Part shown: positions 1 through 9,179 of the stretch, piece by piece | Numbering within the stretch: the stretch's first letter is position 1 | Layout of the letters: each line of letters opens with the position of its first letter | Notes under the pieces: model-generated | What the model was told of the DNA's origin: nothing | Seen by the model: only the letters and a program-made list of their open reading frames with translations | Database searches by the model: none | Made by a program: the position numbers and the translations under genes | DNA from: Legionella busanensis | Lineage (GTDB): Bacteria > Pseudomonadota > Gammaproteobacteria > Legionellales > Legionellaceae | Length of the DNA stretch: 64,000 nt | Assembly: GCF_900461525.1 (NCBI RefSeq) | Contig: NZ_UGOD01000006.1 | Location: 31,810-95,809, forward strand | Direction: 5' to 3'

Positions 1-1
1 T

Positions 2-997
2 TCCGACGAAGACTTAATTGCTGAGTCGCGTGATTACTTATCAGAGTTAGCGCTCGCCTTACGAACGATGTTAACAGAAGCTAATGAGGGAGAGGAGCAA
101 GCCTTTACGCTTGCTGATGAATCGCTGCTGTTGCAAGTGTTAAGTGATGCCATTGTGCATTCCTGGGAAGCAGGCATCCCGCAGATGTTAACTGAACATG
201 TGGTAGAGGCATTTAAGCGTCGCCTTGTTTTCGAAGAATCAGGACGTAAAAAAGAGCGCTTACAAGACATGCACGATAGATTACTGACTTACGTGATTAA
301 TCCAACGAAAGCGGCTTTTTTTAATGTGCCCACCGACCCCTTAAAAGACTTTGATATTTTTCATATTGATGTTTCGGCCATGAAGGATAATAAGGGTCAA
401 CTTGCCTTAGTTATGGCGTCTCTTTTACCACGAATTTTAGCACTCGCTGAAGCAACCCAAGAGACAGAGCGGCCGACTTTTTTAGTAATTGATGAGGCAC
501 ATTTACAGTTTGATATTGATGTGATTGTCGCACTTTGCCTGTTGATTGCCAAAGTCGCTCGAAAATTAGGGCTTTGGCTTGTGCCAGTCACTCAAAACAT
601 CAGTGATTTAAGTTCCGCTAAAGCTACAAAAATTTTATCCCTTTTAGAAACCTGGATTGTATTAGGTTTTAATGAGCAGGAGCTTGCCGATTTGCAACGA
701 TTTAAAGCAATCTCCCCTGAACAAGAGGCGCTCCTTCGAAGTATTGATTCTCAAAAAGGGCTTTATGCTGAAGCGGTGGTATTGGGCTCTCGTTATCAAG
801 GCCTCTTTAGAGTCATCCCGCCTCGGTATTTATTAGCGTTGCTGATGACTGAAAAACAAGAAAAAGCTACCCGCAGAGTATTGGAGCAAGAACATGGCAT
901 TCTTAAAGCCGCAGAGCTTATGGCTCATCAGTTGGAAAATAAAACAACATCAAGTCGCCAAGATGATTATTTTTTCGATGATGATTTCTTTTCATGA
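2..997 (+). CDS. Conjugative transfer ATPase, TraC/VirB4-like, C-terminal part (5' end outside window)
   Basis: The frame is open from the first bases of the window, so only the C-terminal third of a large ATPase is seen. A Walker B box with glutamate (FLVIDEAH, near nt 480-500) is followed by a motor-domain stretch with LVPVTQNISDL, as in VirB4/TraC proteins that power type IV pilus and DNA transfer at the inner membrane. The tail (ERPTFLVIDEAH onward, IPPRYLLALLMTEKQEK) resembles the PFGI-1-class ICE ATPase family TIGR03744 (PFL_4706). It is followed without gaps by TIGR03757-, TraU- and TraG-like genes in the usual order, which strengthens the call. An internal ATG at nt 68 is not the true start. 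Family choice is from memory of the family pattern, not from a search. Confidence 0.85.
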   Translation, partial: SDEDLIAESRDYLSELALALRTMLTEANEGEEQAFTLADESLLLQVLSDAIVHSWEAGIPQMLTEHVVEAFKRRLVFEESGRKKERLQDMHDRLLTYVINPTKAAFFNVPTDPLKDFDIFHIDVSAMKDNKGQLALVMASLLPRILALAEATQETERPTFLVIDEAHLQFDIDVIVALCLLIAKVARKLGLWLVPVTQNISDLSSAKATKILSLLETWIVLGFNEQELADLQRFKAISPEQEALLRSIDSQKGLYAEAVVLGSRYQGLFRVIPPRYLLALLMTEKQEKATRRVLEQEHGILKAAELMAHQLENKTTSSRQDDYFFDDDFFS

Positions 998-1337
998 TGT
1001 GTCGTGGTCTTTGCAGACATTGACACTAAAGACCATAGAGTTCTTTACCTTGAGTTCAGACTCTCTGGCAATCGGGCACTATCCTGTGACCTTATGTTTA
1101 ATGGATAAAAAGGATGCACTAGATAGAGCGCTTCATGAACAATTAAAACGGCAAGCGATTAAAGAGGGGGTCAAGGCATTGACCAACGATTATGAAACTT
1201 TCTTTAGGTGTGCGCTTAAGGCGGACCTTTATCAATTAACTTACCTGCCGGCAATTGTTTTTAATGGGGAGGCAGTCATTTATGGCATAAACGATATTGA
1301 TAAGGCAGTTTCGCTTTGGAAGGCCCATTATGCTTAA
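978..1337 (+). CDS. ICE conjugation protein, TIGR03757 (PFL_4709)-like
   Basis: A protein of about 119 residues overlapping the end of the ATPase gene by 20 bp. The segment TIEFFTLSSDSLAIG followed by helices and the C-terminal TYLPAIVFNGEAVIYGINDI fits the PFL_4709 family, whose hallmark is a short secreted protein with a thioredoxin-like beta strand containing a cis-proline-like LPA and a V-Y-G-x-x-D tail. The start is uncertain: ATG at 963, 978 or 981 are all possible, and none has a strong ribosome binding site. It overlaps the next gene by 8 bp, so translational coupling is likely. Role in the transfer apparatus is not known; probably periplasmic assembly. Confidence 0.7.
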   Translation: MMISFHDVSWSLQTLTLKTIEFFTLSSDSLAIGHYPVTLCLMDKKDALDRALHEQLKRQAIKEGVKALTNDYETFFRCALKADLYQLTYLPAIVFNGEAVIYGINDIDKAVSLWKAHYA

Positions 1338-2322
1338 ATTCCTAACGTGTTGGATGGCGTTACTTGTGCCTGCTACCCTGTTTGGCTTAGAAAGCACGAA
1401 GCCACCTAAGCCATTAACGACCATTCAAATTGGTCTTCACATTACCTCTAAGATGCTTACTTATTCCCATATCAAATTGAAAGGAGTTTGTGTATGGTTT
1501 TCAAAAGGTAAAATTATTACTTCTCCTGCAATTTCTCAATTTGTACCTGATTTACTGGTAACAGTGTCTAATAGGCCTGGTGAAAACCCTTGGCGTGAAG
1601 CAGGCGCTTTGGTTGAAAACAAGGCGGCGATTGCAGGGTATCAACGTATTTATCAAACCGCCCTTGGTTTTCCTTTAGGATTTGGTAATGACAGCTTGCT
1701 TGCAAATCCTTCGCACTTAAATGAAGGGCATACACGCGTTGTAAGTGTGTTTGGTGCGCCTACCAATTATTTGCACCTCCCGAGTTTGACGCATAAACCA
1801 GAAACCTCTTTTCCAATCATTTATTATTCATCTTTAGCGGATGCGGTGATGGAGCGAAGTGAGGCAGCAGAACTTGCCTATCTGGCAATCCGCCCTCACC
1901 TTTTACTCGGGCATGAAATAGGCACAACCTTAAATCATTGGGGTTTTGAAATGCCGCGCCTTATGTATGTGACCCAACCTTATCGGTTTAGGGCATCTGT
2001 TGTGGCAGCCATGCATGCAGCAGACATTGTCACTAATCAAAAAAATATACACATCTATTATCCCACCACCAATCGATGTGGCAAAGATTGCATCATTGCT
2101 AATGTGATTTATGACCCGAAACAAAAGCATGTCATTTGGCAGGAAGTTTATCCTCGAAATCGCCGCATTGTTCCTGGAAATGCCAATGATTTTGGGACAA
2201 AGGATGAGAAGGCGGGCAATAGCAATTACATCTTTGTGGTTTGGCGAAAATACGAGGGATGTGTTCAGCAGAAAGGTAAATTAATCAGTGGAATTGGAAT
2301 GGGACGCCCCCATAGACGCTAA
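1330..2322 (+). CDS. traU: TraU family conjugal transfer protein (TIGR03756/PFL_4710-like)
   Basis: About 330 residues beginning with a signal peptide (MLKFLTCWMALLVPATLFG), so the protein is exported. The pattern KGVCVWF, PDLLVTVSNRPGENPW near residues 65-85, then LGHEIGTTLNHWG and CGKDCIIANVIYDP, with several conserved cysteines, is that of TraU proteins, which act in the periplasm and are needed for DNA transfer more than for pilus growth. The ATG at 1330 is chosen over one 33 bp upstream because it starts exactly at the signal peptide. It lies between the TIGR03757-like and PFL_4711-like genes, as in other genomic-island T4SS loci. Confidence 0.85.
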   Translation: MLKFLTCWMALLVPATLFGLESTKPPKPLTTIQIGLHITSKMLTYSHIKLKGVCVWFSKGKIITSPAISQFVPDLLVTVSNRPGENPWREAGALVENKAAIAGYQRIYQTALGFPLGFGNDSLLANPSHLNEGHTRVVSVFGAPTNYLHLPSLTHKPETSFPIIYYSSLADAVMERSEAAELAYLAIRPHLLLGHEIGTTLNHWGFEMPRLMYVTQPYRFRASVVAAMHAADIVTNQKNIHIYYPTTNRCGKDCIIANVIYDPKQKHVIWQEVYPRNRRIVPGNANDFGTKDEKAGNSNYIFVVWRKYEGCVQQKGKLISGIGMGRPHRR

Positions 2323-2334
2323 TGAGGTGAGAAA

Positions 2335-3735
2335 ATGAAAAAATCTCTAATAGGTTTAAGCATGATGGTGGCAAGTGCGTCTCAGGCAACCTTGTTTCCA
2401 GAAAAATCAGAGTATTATTATCAACTCGGTGGGGGCTCCGATGTCTATGTGCCGGCTATTAATCACACCGAAAAAGTAACGATTGGTGGGCAGATAGGTG
2501 TAGATGGCGTTTTAAATTGTGCCACGTTTAATCCGGTAGTAACCATTGGTAATTCCTTTAATGGTATTAAAGATAAAATTGCTGGTGTTCCAGCGAGCCT
2601 CATTGATGGGTTAAAAGGCGGGGTGGCGGGTTACCCCATGTATAAACTCAGTCAATCTATGCCTGCTTTATATAATATCATTCAAAATACCGCCTTTAGT
2701 GCTCAAAATGAATTTCAAATGCGCTTATCGGATTGTCATCGAGTAAAGAGTAATCTTGAAAATGGTAGCTCACCGATAAGTGCTTTACTGTCAGTCTCTG
2801 ATTCCGAAGGTTGGATTGAATCAGCAGCGCGCGCCGCCGCCAATAATAAAAATGCACCGGTTGATATTACGGAATCTTCTAAAACAATTGCTAAAAAATC
2901 AGAAGAATACGGTATTCCTTGGGTTCATAAAGCCAAAGGCAACTCCGGTGGAAAATACCAAGAGCCGATTGAAGTCATTTCTGATGTGGTCATCGCAGGT
3001 TTTAACTTGTTGTTAAATCCTTCTCGAGCGTTAGATGACAAAACAGCTGTTTCCGATACGCTAAAAAAGAACAATCCTTTTACTCAGATTTGGCCTTCTC
3101 CTAAAAAAGCGGCTGACTGGGCGGTGCTGGTGTTGGGAGATATTAAAATTTCGCACGCAAAAGTTGCTGGCAGTAGGGATGCTAAAGCAGGCGTGGGACT
3201 TGTGACTTTACTGCAGAGTTGTCCAAAAATTGCTGATTCTAAAACCTGTAGCGTTAATGTCGCTGATTTCTTATGGAAGCTTGTTGATGGCAAGTTAGCC
3301 TCTACCGACGTTAATTTAAGAAAGTTATCCGCTGGAAATATTCTAATCACGCAAGACATTATTTCTGCGATTAGAGGCCTTCGCCGTGAAGAGCAAATCA
3401 TCACAGTTACTAAACTTGCAGAAGAAATTGCTATTCAGAGCTTATTAGAAGAAGCCTTGATGTTAAAGCGACTGTTGCAAGCTGGTTTTCAAATTCAAGA
3501 AGTTCAGCAGTTAAAGCCGGTACAGACCATGGTTTTGCAATCACTTAAAAAACTTGACTCTGAAATTGCAGAGCTGTCTTTTGAACAAGACGTGCGCAAA
3601 CGCATGATGACCAATACTTTAAACGTCATTATGGGGGTTAGAGACCAACAGTTAAATGAAAGTCGCCTCGTAAATCCTGCGGCCTTAGATGTGATTAAGA
3701 ATGGTGCTGTCTATAAACAGGCTAAAAAGGAGTAG
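2335..3735 (+). CDS. ICE conjugation protein, TIGR03755 (PFL_4711)-like
   Basis: A 466-residue exported protein with an N-terminal signal peptide ending near SQA-TLF. The body (YYQLGGGSDVYVPAI, CATFNPVVTIGNSFNGIKD, a long alpha-helical C-terminal half rich in L, E and Q) fits the PFL_4711 family found between traU and traG in PFGI-1-type elements. The start follows a GAGG ribosome site 12 bp after the traU stop, and the next gene begins 6 bp downstream, so this is one operon. Function is unproven; position suggests a periplasmic part of the mating machinery. Confidence 0.75.
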   Translation: MKKSLIGLSMMVASASQATLFPEKSEYYYQLGGGSDVYVPAINHTEKVTIGGQIGVDGVLNCATFNPVVTIGNSFNGIKDKIAGVPASLIDGLKGGVAGYPMYKLSQSMPALYNIIQNTAFSAQNEFQMRLSDCHRVKSNLENGSSPISALLSVSDSEGWIESAARAAANNKNAPVDITESSKTIAKKSEEYGIPWVHKAKGNSGGKYQEPIEVISDVVIAGFNLLLNPSRALDDKTAVSDTLKKNNPFTQIWPSPKKAADWAVLVLGDIKISHAKVAGSRDAKAGVGLVTLLQSCPKIADSKTCSVNVADFLWKLVDGKLASTDVNLRKLSAGNILITQDIISAIRGLRREEQIITVTKLAEEIAIQSLLEEALMLKRLLQAGFQIQEVQQLKPVQTMVLQSLKKLDSEIAELSFEQDVRKRMMTNTLNVIMGVRDQQLNESRLVNPAALDVIKNGAVYKQAKKE

Positions 3736-3740
3736 GAGAT

Positions 3741-5312
3741 ATGATTGTTTTTAGTCCATTATCGTTATACACCACCTATTTAGGCTGGCAACAGTATGAT
3801 GTGATTTACTTAGCCCTTTGGCAAACAGGAATTTTGTACTTAGGCTTTGTTGCTATTGCTTGGCGGTTCTTAAAAAACCTCTTAGCCTCTGCAAGTGCTA
3901 CCCATCAGATGTCAGAACACGCGTTAAACCAATTTTTATTTGAATTAGCTTTGGCGGTTTTAATCTGTGGCTTATTTGTTTACCCCTCCATAACGTTGCA
4001 GCAAAAAGGAGTAGTGTTTAAACCGGTGTGCACCTTAGGAGGTGCCAACACCAAAGACTCAAGCATTAAAGACACAGGCACGACCTACGATGAATCATTT
4101 GCGGATGTATTAACAGAGCAAGTCAAAATTCCTCTAGGCTTTGTGCTTCTTCAAAATCTAGCCTCTAGCATGACCTATGGGTTAATGAAGGTTACCGGCT
4201 GCTCAGATAGTCTTCAGGCGATAAAAGGGGATTTAATTTCCACGCATATTCCCCAAGCCCTTAAAAAGCAAGCGCTTGATTTCCATCACCAATGTTATTT
4301 AGAGGCGAAAACCGCGTATTTAAATACGACACGAACCCCGACAGAGCAAGCTAAGGTGCAAAAAATCTTGCAGCAGTATGGTGGTGAAGATGATTTAAAC
4401 TGGATGGGGTCGAAAGTACTACAAACCTTTTACTATCAAGATTTAAAAGCGAGAAGCCCTGTTCCTGGATTTTCCTATGCTTCAAATCCGTCGTCTCATT
4501 TTGAAGACGCTGGTAAAGATGATAAAGCGGTTGCTGCGCATAAACCTGAACATGGTTATCCAACCTGTGAAGCTTGGTGGGATAAAATTAAAGCAGATTT
4601 GGTGGATACGTCTAACAAAGCATCCTGGTATGACGAGCACTTGGGCAAATGGAATGTAGGGCATCGTGTAGCTGAATATAAAATGAACCACAAAATAGGG
4701 TGGGGTAGCCAACTCAGTGCCGATGATTTTATTGCTCGCGTGTTGCTTCAAGATGAAACAGGATTACAACTTTCTGCTAATGAAGCACTAATGGATAACA
4801 CTAATGGCACCTTTAAAACCGCCGCGTCTCGTGCGTTAATCAATACAGGGCAATGGTTTAAATCCTTTACAACGACTCCTTTAAAGCGTGAAGCGATTTT
4901 GCAATCGTTACCCATCATGCAAGCATTTTTTTATTTTTTCTTAATCATCTTAACCCCATTTATATTGGCGTTAAGTGGCTATAGTACGAAAGCGGTTGGT
5001 AGCCTTTGCGCTTTACTCTTCATGGCTATTTTTATGCAATATTTGTGGCATCTTGGCAGCTTTCTGGAGCGCGCAACGGTCAATAGCCTTGGTGAAACAA
5101 ATGTTGTCTCGGCCATGCAAAACATGATGGTTTTATTTTATTTCATCGCGCCGCTTATTTTATTGAAATTGTCTGCTCATTTTGGAGGCGAGGGCGGGGG
5201 GGTATTAAATGGCTTGCTAACTTCGGGACAAGAATTTGTTAACGATAAAGAGCAAATGGGGCAAAACATTGCCAGAGTAGGCGCCAAGGTCGCTTCAAAG
5301 GGGTTGGTATGA
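3741..5312 (+). CDS. traG: TraG N-terminal domain-type mating-pair protein
   Basis: A 523-residue inner-membrane protein. Hydrophobic segments lie at about residues 18-45 and 66-88, followed by a long periplasmic region (about 90-390) and a cluster of three more segments at about 395-490 (AFFYFFLIILTPFILAL, SLCALLFMAIFMQY, MMVLFYFIAPLILLKL). This is the layout of the TraG_N family (PF07916), which in F and ICE systems joins pilus assembly and mating-pair stabilisation. The cell-surface-interacting C-terminal part of F TraG is absent, as is usual in ICE-type members of about 500 residues. In SXT-type elements TraG is also the target of entry exclusion. Confidence 0.8.
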   Translation: MIVFSPLSLYTTYLGWQQYDVIYLALWQTGILYLGFVAIAWRFLKNLLASASATHQMSEHALNQFLFELALAVLICGLFVYPSITLQQKGVVFKPVCTLGGANTKDSSIKDTGTTYDESFADVLTEQVKIPLGFVLLQNLASSMTYGLMKVTGCSDSLQAIKGDLISTHIPQALKKQALDFHHQCYLEAKTAYLNTTRTPTEQAKVQKILQQYGGEDDLNWMGSKVLQTFYYQDLKARSPVPGFSYASNPSSHFEDAGKDDKAVAAHKPEHGYPTCEAWWDKIKADLVDTSNKASWYDEHLGKWNVGHRVAEYKMNHKIGWGSQLSADDFIARVLLQDETGLQLSANEALMDNTNGTFKTAASRALINTGQWFKSFTTTPLKREAILQSLPIMQAFFYFFLIILTPFILALSGYSTKAVGSLCALLFMAIFMQYLWHLGSFLERATVNSLGETNVVSAMQNMMVLFYFIAPLILLKLSAHFGGEGGGVLNGLLTSGQEFVNDKEQMGQNIARVGAKVASKGLV

Positions 5313-5326
5313 GCAGGAAATTAATC

Positions 5327-5515
5327 TTAGTTATCGTAACGTTTTGTTGCTCTGGCAAACTCTTGATAACCAATTTCACCTTTTTCAAAAAGGTCATAGG
5401 CTTGATTAGCATTATAAATAGATTTTCGATTTTTTGTACAACTGATTTCCAAACTGGTAGTCAACGCAACGAGCACAATGCGCAAACAACCTTTAAAGAT
5501 TTTTTTCCAATTCAT
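5327..5515 (-). CDS. Small putative secreted or lipoprotein-like protein
   Basis: A 62-residue reading frame on the opposite strand, converging on traG and divergent from the membrane-protein gene at 5530. It starts MNWKKIFKG and has one hydrophobic stretch (CLRIVLVALTTSLEIS) followed by a cysteine and a charged tail. The cysteine sits where a lipobox would be, but the -3 residue is Glu, so lipidation is doubtful. A GGAG element lies upstream of the ATG at 5515. No family is recognised. Being next to traG makes it a candidate surface-exclusion or regulatory factor, which is a guess. A competing frame on the + strand (5309-5536) looks less protein-like. Confidence 0.4.
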   Translation of the reverse strand: MNWKKIFKGCLRIVLVALTTSLEISCTKNRKSIYNANQAYDLFEKGEIGYQEFARATKRYDN

Positions 5516-5529
5516 CAGGAGCGCTCTCC

Positions 5530-5865
5530 ATGCTAAAACGTTACCTGTCAATTTTTATTATAACGATGATTCAATGGGTTATTCTAGTCTTAGCTTCCAT
5601 GATATTAGTTAGTCAACTGGTTGCAACCCATAATCACCTTTTAACGTGGCGTATACTTTTTCAAACACATCAATCCATATTTTTAATCCTTCATGGTTTG
5701 GTTTATCTCACGGTATACCTTTTTTGGCCTAAAGCTATAGCGTTTTATGTCAAACGAAAAAAACTATCTGTTGAGCCAAGTCAACTAAAGCTTGCTTTAT
5801 TTGCCCGATACTATGTTGTTGGAATGTTATTCACCTTAGACATGTTATTTCAAGTGGGATCATGA
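5530..5865 (+). CDS. Small integral membrane protein between traG and traD
   Basis: A 111-residue protein with about three membrane segments (residues 7-31, 47-68 and 90-108) separated by a short basic loop (YVKRKK). A clear AGGAG site precedes the ATG, and its stop overlaps the start of traD by 4 bp (ATGA), so the two are translated together. It has no catalytic motif. Similar small membrane proteins sit beside coupling proteins in several conjugation systems and may help place TraD; an exclusion function is also possible from its position after traG. I do not recognise a named family. Confidence 0.65.
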   Translation: MLKRYLSIFIITMIQWVILVLASMILVSQLVATHNHLLTWRILFQTHQSIFLILHGLVYLTVYLFWPKAIAFYVKRKKLSVEPSQLKLALFARYYVVGMLFTLDMLFQVGS

Positions 5866-8369
5866 TGAAGTACTATCCTGTTGAAAATTTATTACGTGAA
5901 CCTACAGAATTTTATTCAAGCCTTACCTTTTTGGGGCTTGCGGTCATTGCATTCAAAACGCCGCACTTATTGCTTTTAACAGAACCTCTTAATTCTATTG
6001 CTGTAGGTGTTCTAAGCGGTTTTGGGCTCTATCGCTTTTCGCAAGGATTTCGAGTCAAGCGCTATCAAAAACGCTTGAAAGCCATGCCATATTATGCGTT
6101 GTCTACGAAACAAATTCCTTTGTCTAAAAAGTATTTATTTGTAGGGCGAGGGTTTTTATGGACTGGCTTACACACACAGCGCCTTCATCAAATTAAACAA
6201 GTAGGCAATTTACGTTTTACCCAGCCCGGTAAACTGTACAAAAAAGCTAGAGATTATGCGCGGCTACATCCAGAATCTGTATTGACGGCCTTCCTTAATA
6301 ACGCATCGCGATTAAATCTCCTAAGGCCCCTGCCTCCTGTGGGCGGAAAACCTTATTTACATGGCTTAGGTAATAGAGACAAGCCTATCTCTATTGGGCA
6401 AGAGGTGCGAGTTGGGCATACTTTTGTACTTGGCACAACCCGTGTAGGTAAAACACGTCTAGCTTCTATTCTCATTAATCAAGATATTCGCAATGGTGAT
6501 GCCGTTATTGTCGTAGATCCCAAAGGCGATTTGGATTTAGTTCGTGACATGTATTCAGCGTGTTTAGCCGCAGGGCGCTTATCTGATTTTAAAATCGTTC
6601 ACTTAGGCTTTCCTGAAGCGTCAGCAAACTATAACCCACTGAAGAATTTTGAACAATTAACAGAAGTGGCCACCCGAATTACCGATGCTATTGCCGCTGA
6701 AGGAGAAGGCAAGCAGTTTGCAGATTTCGCTTGGAAGTATGTCAATATAGTTGTCAAGGCCCTTTACGCCATGAATGAACCAATAAATTATGGAGAAATT
6801 GGATTTTACTTAACCCGCCTTGACCAATTACTGATGCGCTATTGCGATACAGTGTTTGCTCACGTTCACTCTAACTATTTATCAGGCGTGGAAGCCATCA
6901 TCGTTGAAAATGATGCCAAAGTAGATAAATACGGCAACCCCCATCCCCCCTTAGATCGCGCTAAGGCGGTATTAAAATACATCAAGCAATATGTAAGCGA
7001 CATCATTGAAAAGGGAGATATCAAAGCCTTCCAAGGCAATCCCGTCATTGAGCTCTATGACGCAGCAAGCTTAGATAAACAATACTACGATAAAATTACC
7101 GCAAGTGTGGGACCTGTACTTGCTAAAATCAATAGCTCTTCGGCAAGTAGCATTTTTTCAGGACGAAATAGCACTGCTGAAGTTGAATTAATGGAGGTTA
7201 TCAAAACCAAGCAAGTCCTCTATATTGGTTTAGATAGCTTATCTAATACGGTGGTGGCCCAAGGTGTCGGTAAAGCCTTTTTGTCAGATTTAGTATCAAC
7301 GGCTGGCAAAATCTATAAAGAATCCCATGCTAATTACCGCGTTAATATTCATTGTGATGAATTATCAGAAATCATTCAGGAATCTTTTGTTAAGATTTTA
7401 AATAAAGCAGGAGGCGCAGGTTTTCAAGTAACCGCTTATGCGCAAACCAAGCAGGATTTAGAAGTAGCCTTAGGCTCGCGTGCCATGGCTGAGATGACCG
7501 AAGGTAATCTAAATACCATTATTATGCTTCGGGTCAAGAATACCGATACAGCCAAAGTTTTAACAGACATTTTAACCAAAGTTGATGTCATCAGTCACAC
7601 GCAAGTCTCAACCGTCAATGACACGCCTCATGGCGCAGAGCACGTGTATTTTAATACCACTAATGAAGACCGAGTGCAGATGACGTCTATTCCAATGCTT
7701 GCGCCGTCTGATATCTGTGAATTACCTAAAGGTCAAGCTTTTGTGCTCGTTAATGGCGGGGAGCTTTATAAAATTCGCATCCCCTTGCCCCTTAATGATG
7801 GACTGGCTCCTAACAACATGATTGCCGCGATGAAAGAACTTAATGGCGTTAAACCTGTTAAGGCAGTTAATACCCGGGCTCAAGACTTAAAAAAGCCTAA
7901 TTCCATGGATGATGAAAGATTAGAGCCATCCTTGCCTCTAGTTGAAGGAAGCAAGGCTCAAGTTAAAGAGCCTGTGACGCTTGAAGAAAATAAAAAAGAG
8001 AGGCAGGCATTATTAGCAGCGCCTTTTAAAAGTGAACCTTCTGTTATTCTCAATGATTTTATTAGCTGGCTTCACAAGCGTATTGAGTCAAAAAGTAGGC
8101 AATTTAACCCAGACTTTCAGATTTTGGTCAAAACAAGCCACAAATATCCTGCCCAGGTGGTTTTTATTGAAGAAGAGGTGCTCGCAAAGTATCAAGCACG
8201 CTCAGGTATTAACGCCGAGTTGCTTGCTAAGGTATTAACCGCACCTGATTGTCCTTATTTCATCAAAGACCAAGGTAGCTCGCAAATTGTCTATCGAGTA
8301 GAACTCGACAAACCCTTGCAGGTAACTACCATCAGCAGCAATATTCAATCAGGAGAAAGACTATCATGA
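5862..8369 (+). CDS. traD: Type IV coupling protein TraD (SXT/TOL/PFGI subfamily)
   Basis: An 835-residue coupling ATPase that brings the relaxosome to the transfer channel. Two hydrophobic stretches near residues 22-60 anchor it. The Walker A box GTTRVGKTR lies at about residues 190-198 and Walker B VIVVDPKGD at about 215-223. The VirD4/TraD-type core continues to about residue 640 (INIHCDELSEI, GFQVTAYAQTKQDLE, EMTEGNLNTIIMLRVKN). Beyond a charged linker (about 665-730) the last 100 residues (FISWLHKRIES ... GINAELLAKVLTAPDCPYF ... IVYRVEL) look like a separate winged-helix-type domain, somewhat like the C-terminal domain of MobH/TraI_2 relaxases. It overlaps the preceding and following genes by 4 bp each. 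Assignment to TIGR03743 is likely. Confidence 0.9.
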   Translation: MMKYYPVENLLREPTEFYSSLTFLGLAVIAFKTPHLLLLTEPLNSIAVGVLSGFGLYRFSQGFRVKRYQKRLKAMPYYALSTKQIPLSKKYLFVGRGFLWTGLHTQRLHQIKQVGNLRFTQPGKLYKKARDYARLHPESVLTAFLNNASRLNLLRPLPPVGGKPYLHGLGNRDKPISIGQEVRVGHTFVLGTTRVGKTRLASILINQDIRNGDAVIVVDPKGDLDLVRDMYSACLAAGRLSDFKIVHLGFPEASANYNPLKNFEQLTEVATRITDAIAAEGEGKQFADFAWKYVNIVVKALYAMNEPINYGEIGFYLTRLDQLLMRYCDTVFAHVHSNYLSGVEAIIVENDAKVDKYGNPHPPLDRAKAVLKYIKQYVSDIIEKGDIKAFQGNPVIELYDAASLDKQYYDKITASVGPVLAKINSSSASSIFSGRNSTAEVELMEVIKTKQVLYIGLDSLSNTVVAQGVGKAFLSDLVSTAGKIYKESHANYRVNIHCDELSEIIQESFVKILNKAGGAGFQVTAYAQTKQDLEVALGSRAMAEMTEGNLNTIIMLRVKNTDTAKVLTDILTKVDVISHTQVSTVNDTPHGAEHVYFNTTNEDRVQMTSIPMLAPSDICELPKGQAFVLVNGGELYKIRIPLPLNDGLAPNNMIAAMKELNGVKPVKAVNTRAQDLKKPNSMDDERLEPSLPLVEGSKAQVKEPVTLEENKKERQALLAAPFKSEPSVILNDFISWLHKRIESKSRQFNPDFQILVKTSHKYPAQVVFIEEEVLAKYQARSGINAELLAKVLTAPDCPYFIKDQGSSQIVYRVELDKPLQVTTISSNIQSGERLS

Positions 8370-9064
8370 CCGCTATCATTCGTTTAACGCTAGTCAATCA
8401 AGAATCAGCTCATCTTTTCAGCCGAACGCTTAAAAATGGCCATCTTTTTTTTGAGCGTGTCCAACTGAAAATTGGCGTGTTGATTAAAGAAAGTCTTAAT
8501 TATAATGCGCATGCACTCATCCGTCTTTATACGCTACACGATGAATTATTACACCTGCATGCGCATTTTGACGATGAAATTGATAAATTCGAAGCACTCA
8601 TTGAAAAAAGGAAGAATCTTGGTGCAAAAACGATTGAGTTTAAAGCACAATTTACTCATGAGATGACTGCCTCACATGGGTTTTTCATGGTGTTGGCTGA
8701 TTTAATTGAAATCTTTGATAAGCTTATGACTACCCTTAAACTGTTGCATTTATTAGGACTCTTTGATTCTTGCCGCACCTTGTATACGCAAAAGCAGCGC
8801 TATCAACGTGAGCTAAATTGCTTTTTAAGTAAACTTATTCAAACACCTTCCTATAAAGACTACTCAATTACCGTCGAGGAGGTTGTCCAATCAGAAACTG
8901 GCGTAGCTAACCTTGATTATTCGCTGTTAAAGGCAGCACTTGACTCCCCATTCTCCCCAAATTTAAATCCACAGAGATTAGCAAAGGTAAGTAGTGCGCT
9001 TAATCAGCATTTAAAGCAAAGTAGTCGTATCGCGCCAGCGTATGTTAGGAGGACGTTAATATAA
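8366..9064 (+). CDS. AcaB/PFL_4669-like ICE protein (TIGR03761, DUF1845)
   Basis: A 232-residue, mostly helical protein whose start overlaps traD by 4 bp. The spacing of NQESAHLFSRTLKNG, a DD-containing helical segment (HAHFDDEID), FFMVLADLIEIFDKLMTTLKLLHLLGL and a C-terminal LFDSCRTLY/YKDYSITVEEV region follows the TIGR03761/PFL_4669 pattern. Relatives include AcaB, a transcription regulator of IncC plasmids, so a role in regulating transfer genes is possible. The similarity is judged by eye and is moderate. It is the last gene of the conjugation operon in this window. Confidence 0.55.
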   Translation: MTAIIRLTLVNQESAHLFSRTLKNGHLFFERVQLKIGVLIKESLNYNAHALIRLYTLHDELLHLHAHFDDEIDKFEALIEKRKNLGAKTIEFKAQFTHEMTASHGFFMVLADLIEIFDKLMTTLKLLHLLGLFDSCRTLYTQKQRYQRELNCFLSKLIQTPSYKDYSITVEEVVQSETGVANLDYSLLKAALDSPFSPNLNPQRLAKVSSALNQHLKQSSRIAPAYVRRTLI

Positions 9065-9179
9065 CGATTTTAACTTATATTGAAATTAATACTTCTAAGT
9101 GATTGTTATTTTCGAGTTTAAACAGTTTACTAAACCCTTTTAGGAAGACAATTCTAATTTTTAAATTTTTAATAGGAAA

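Noticed and set aside
5309..5536. 75-aa frame on the + strand overlapping the traG stop
   Set aside because: Composition is not protein-like, it lacks a ribosome site, and the opposite-strand frame looks more plausible.
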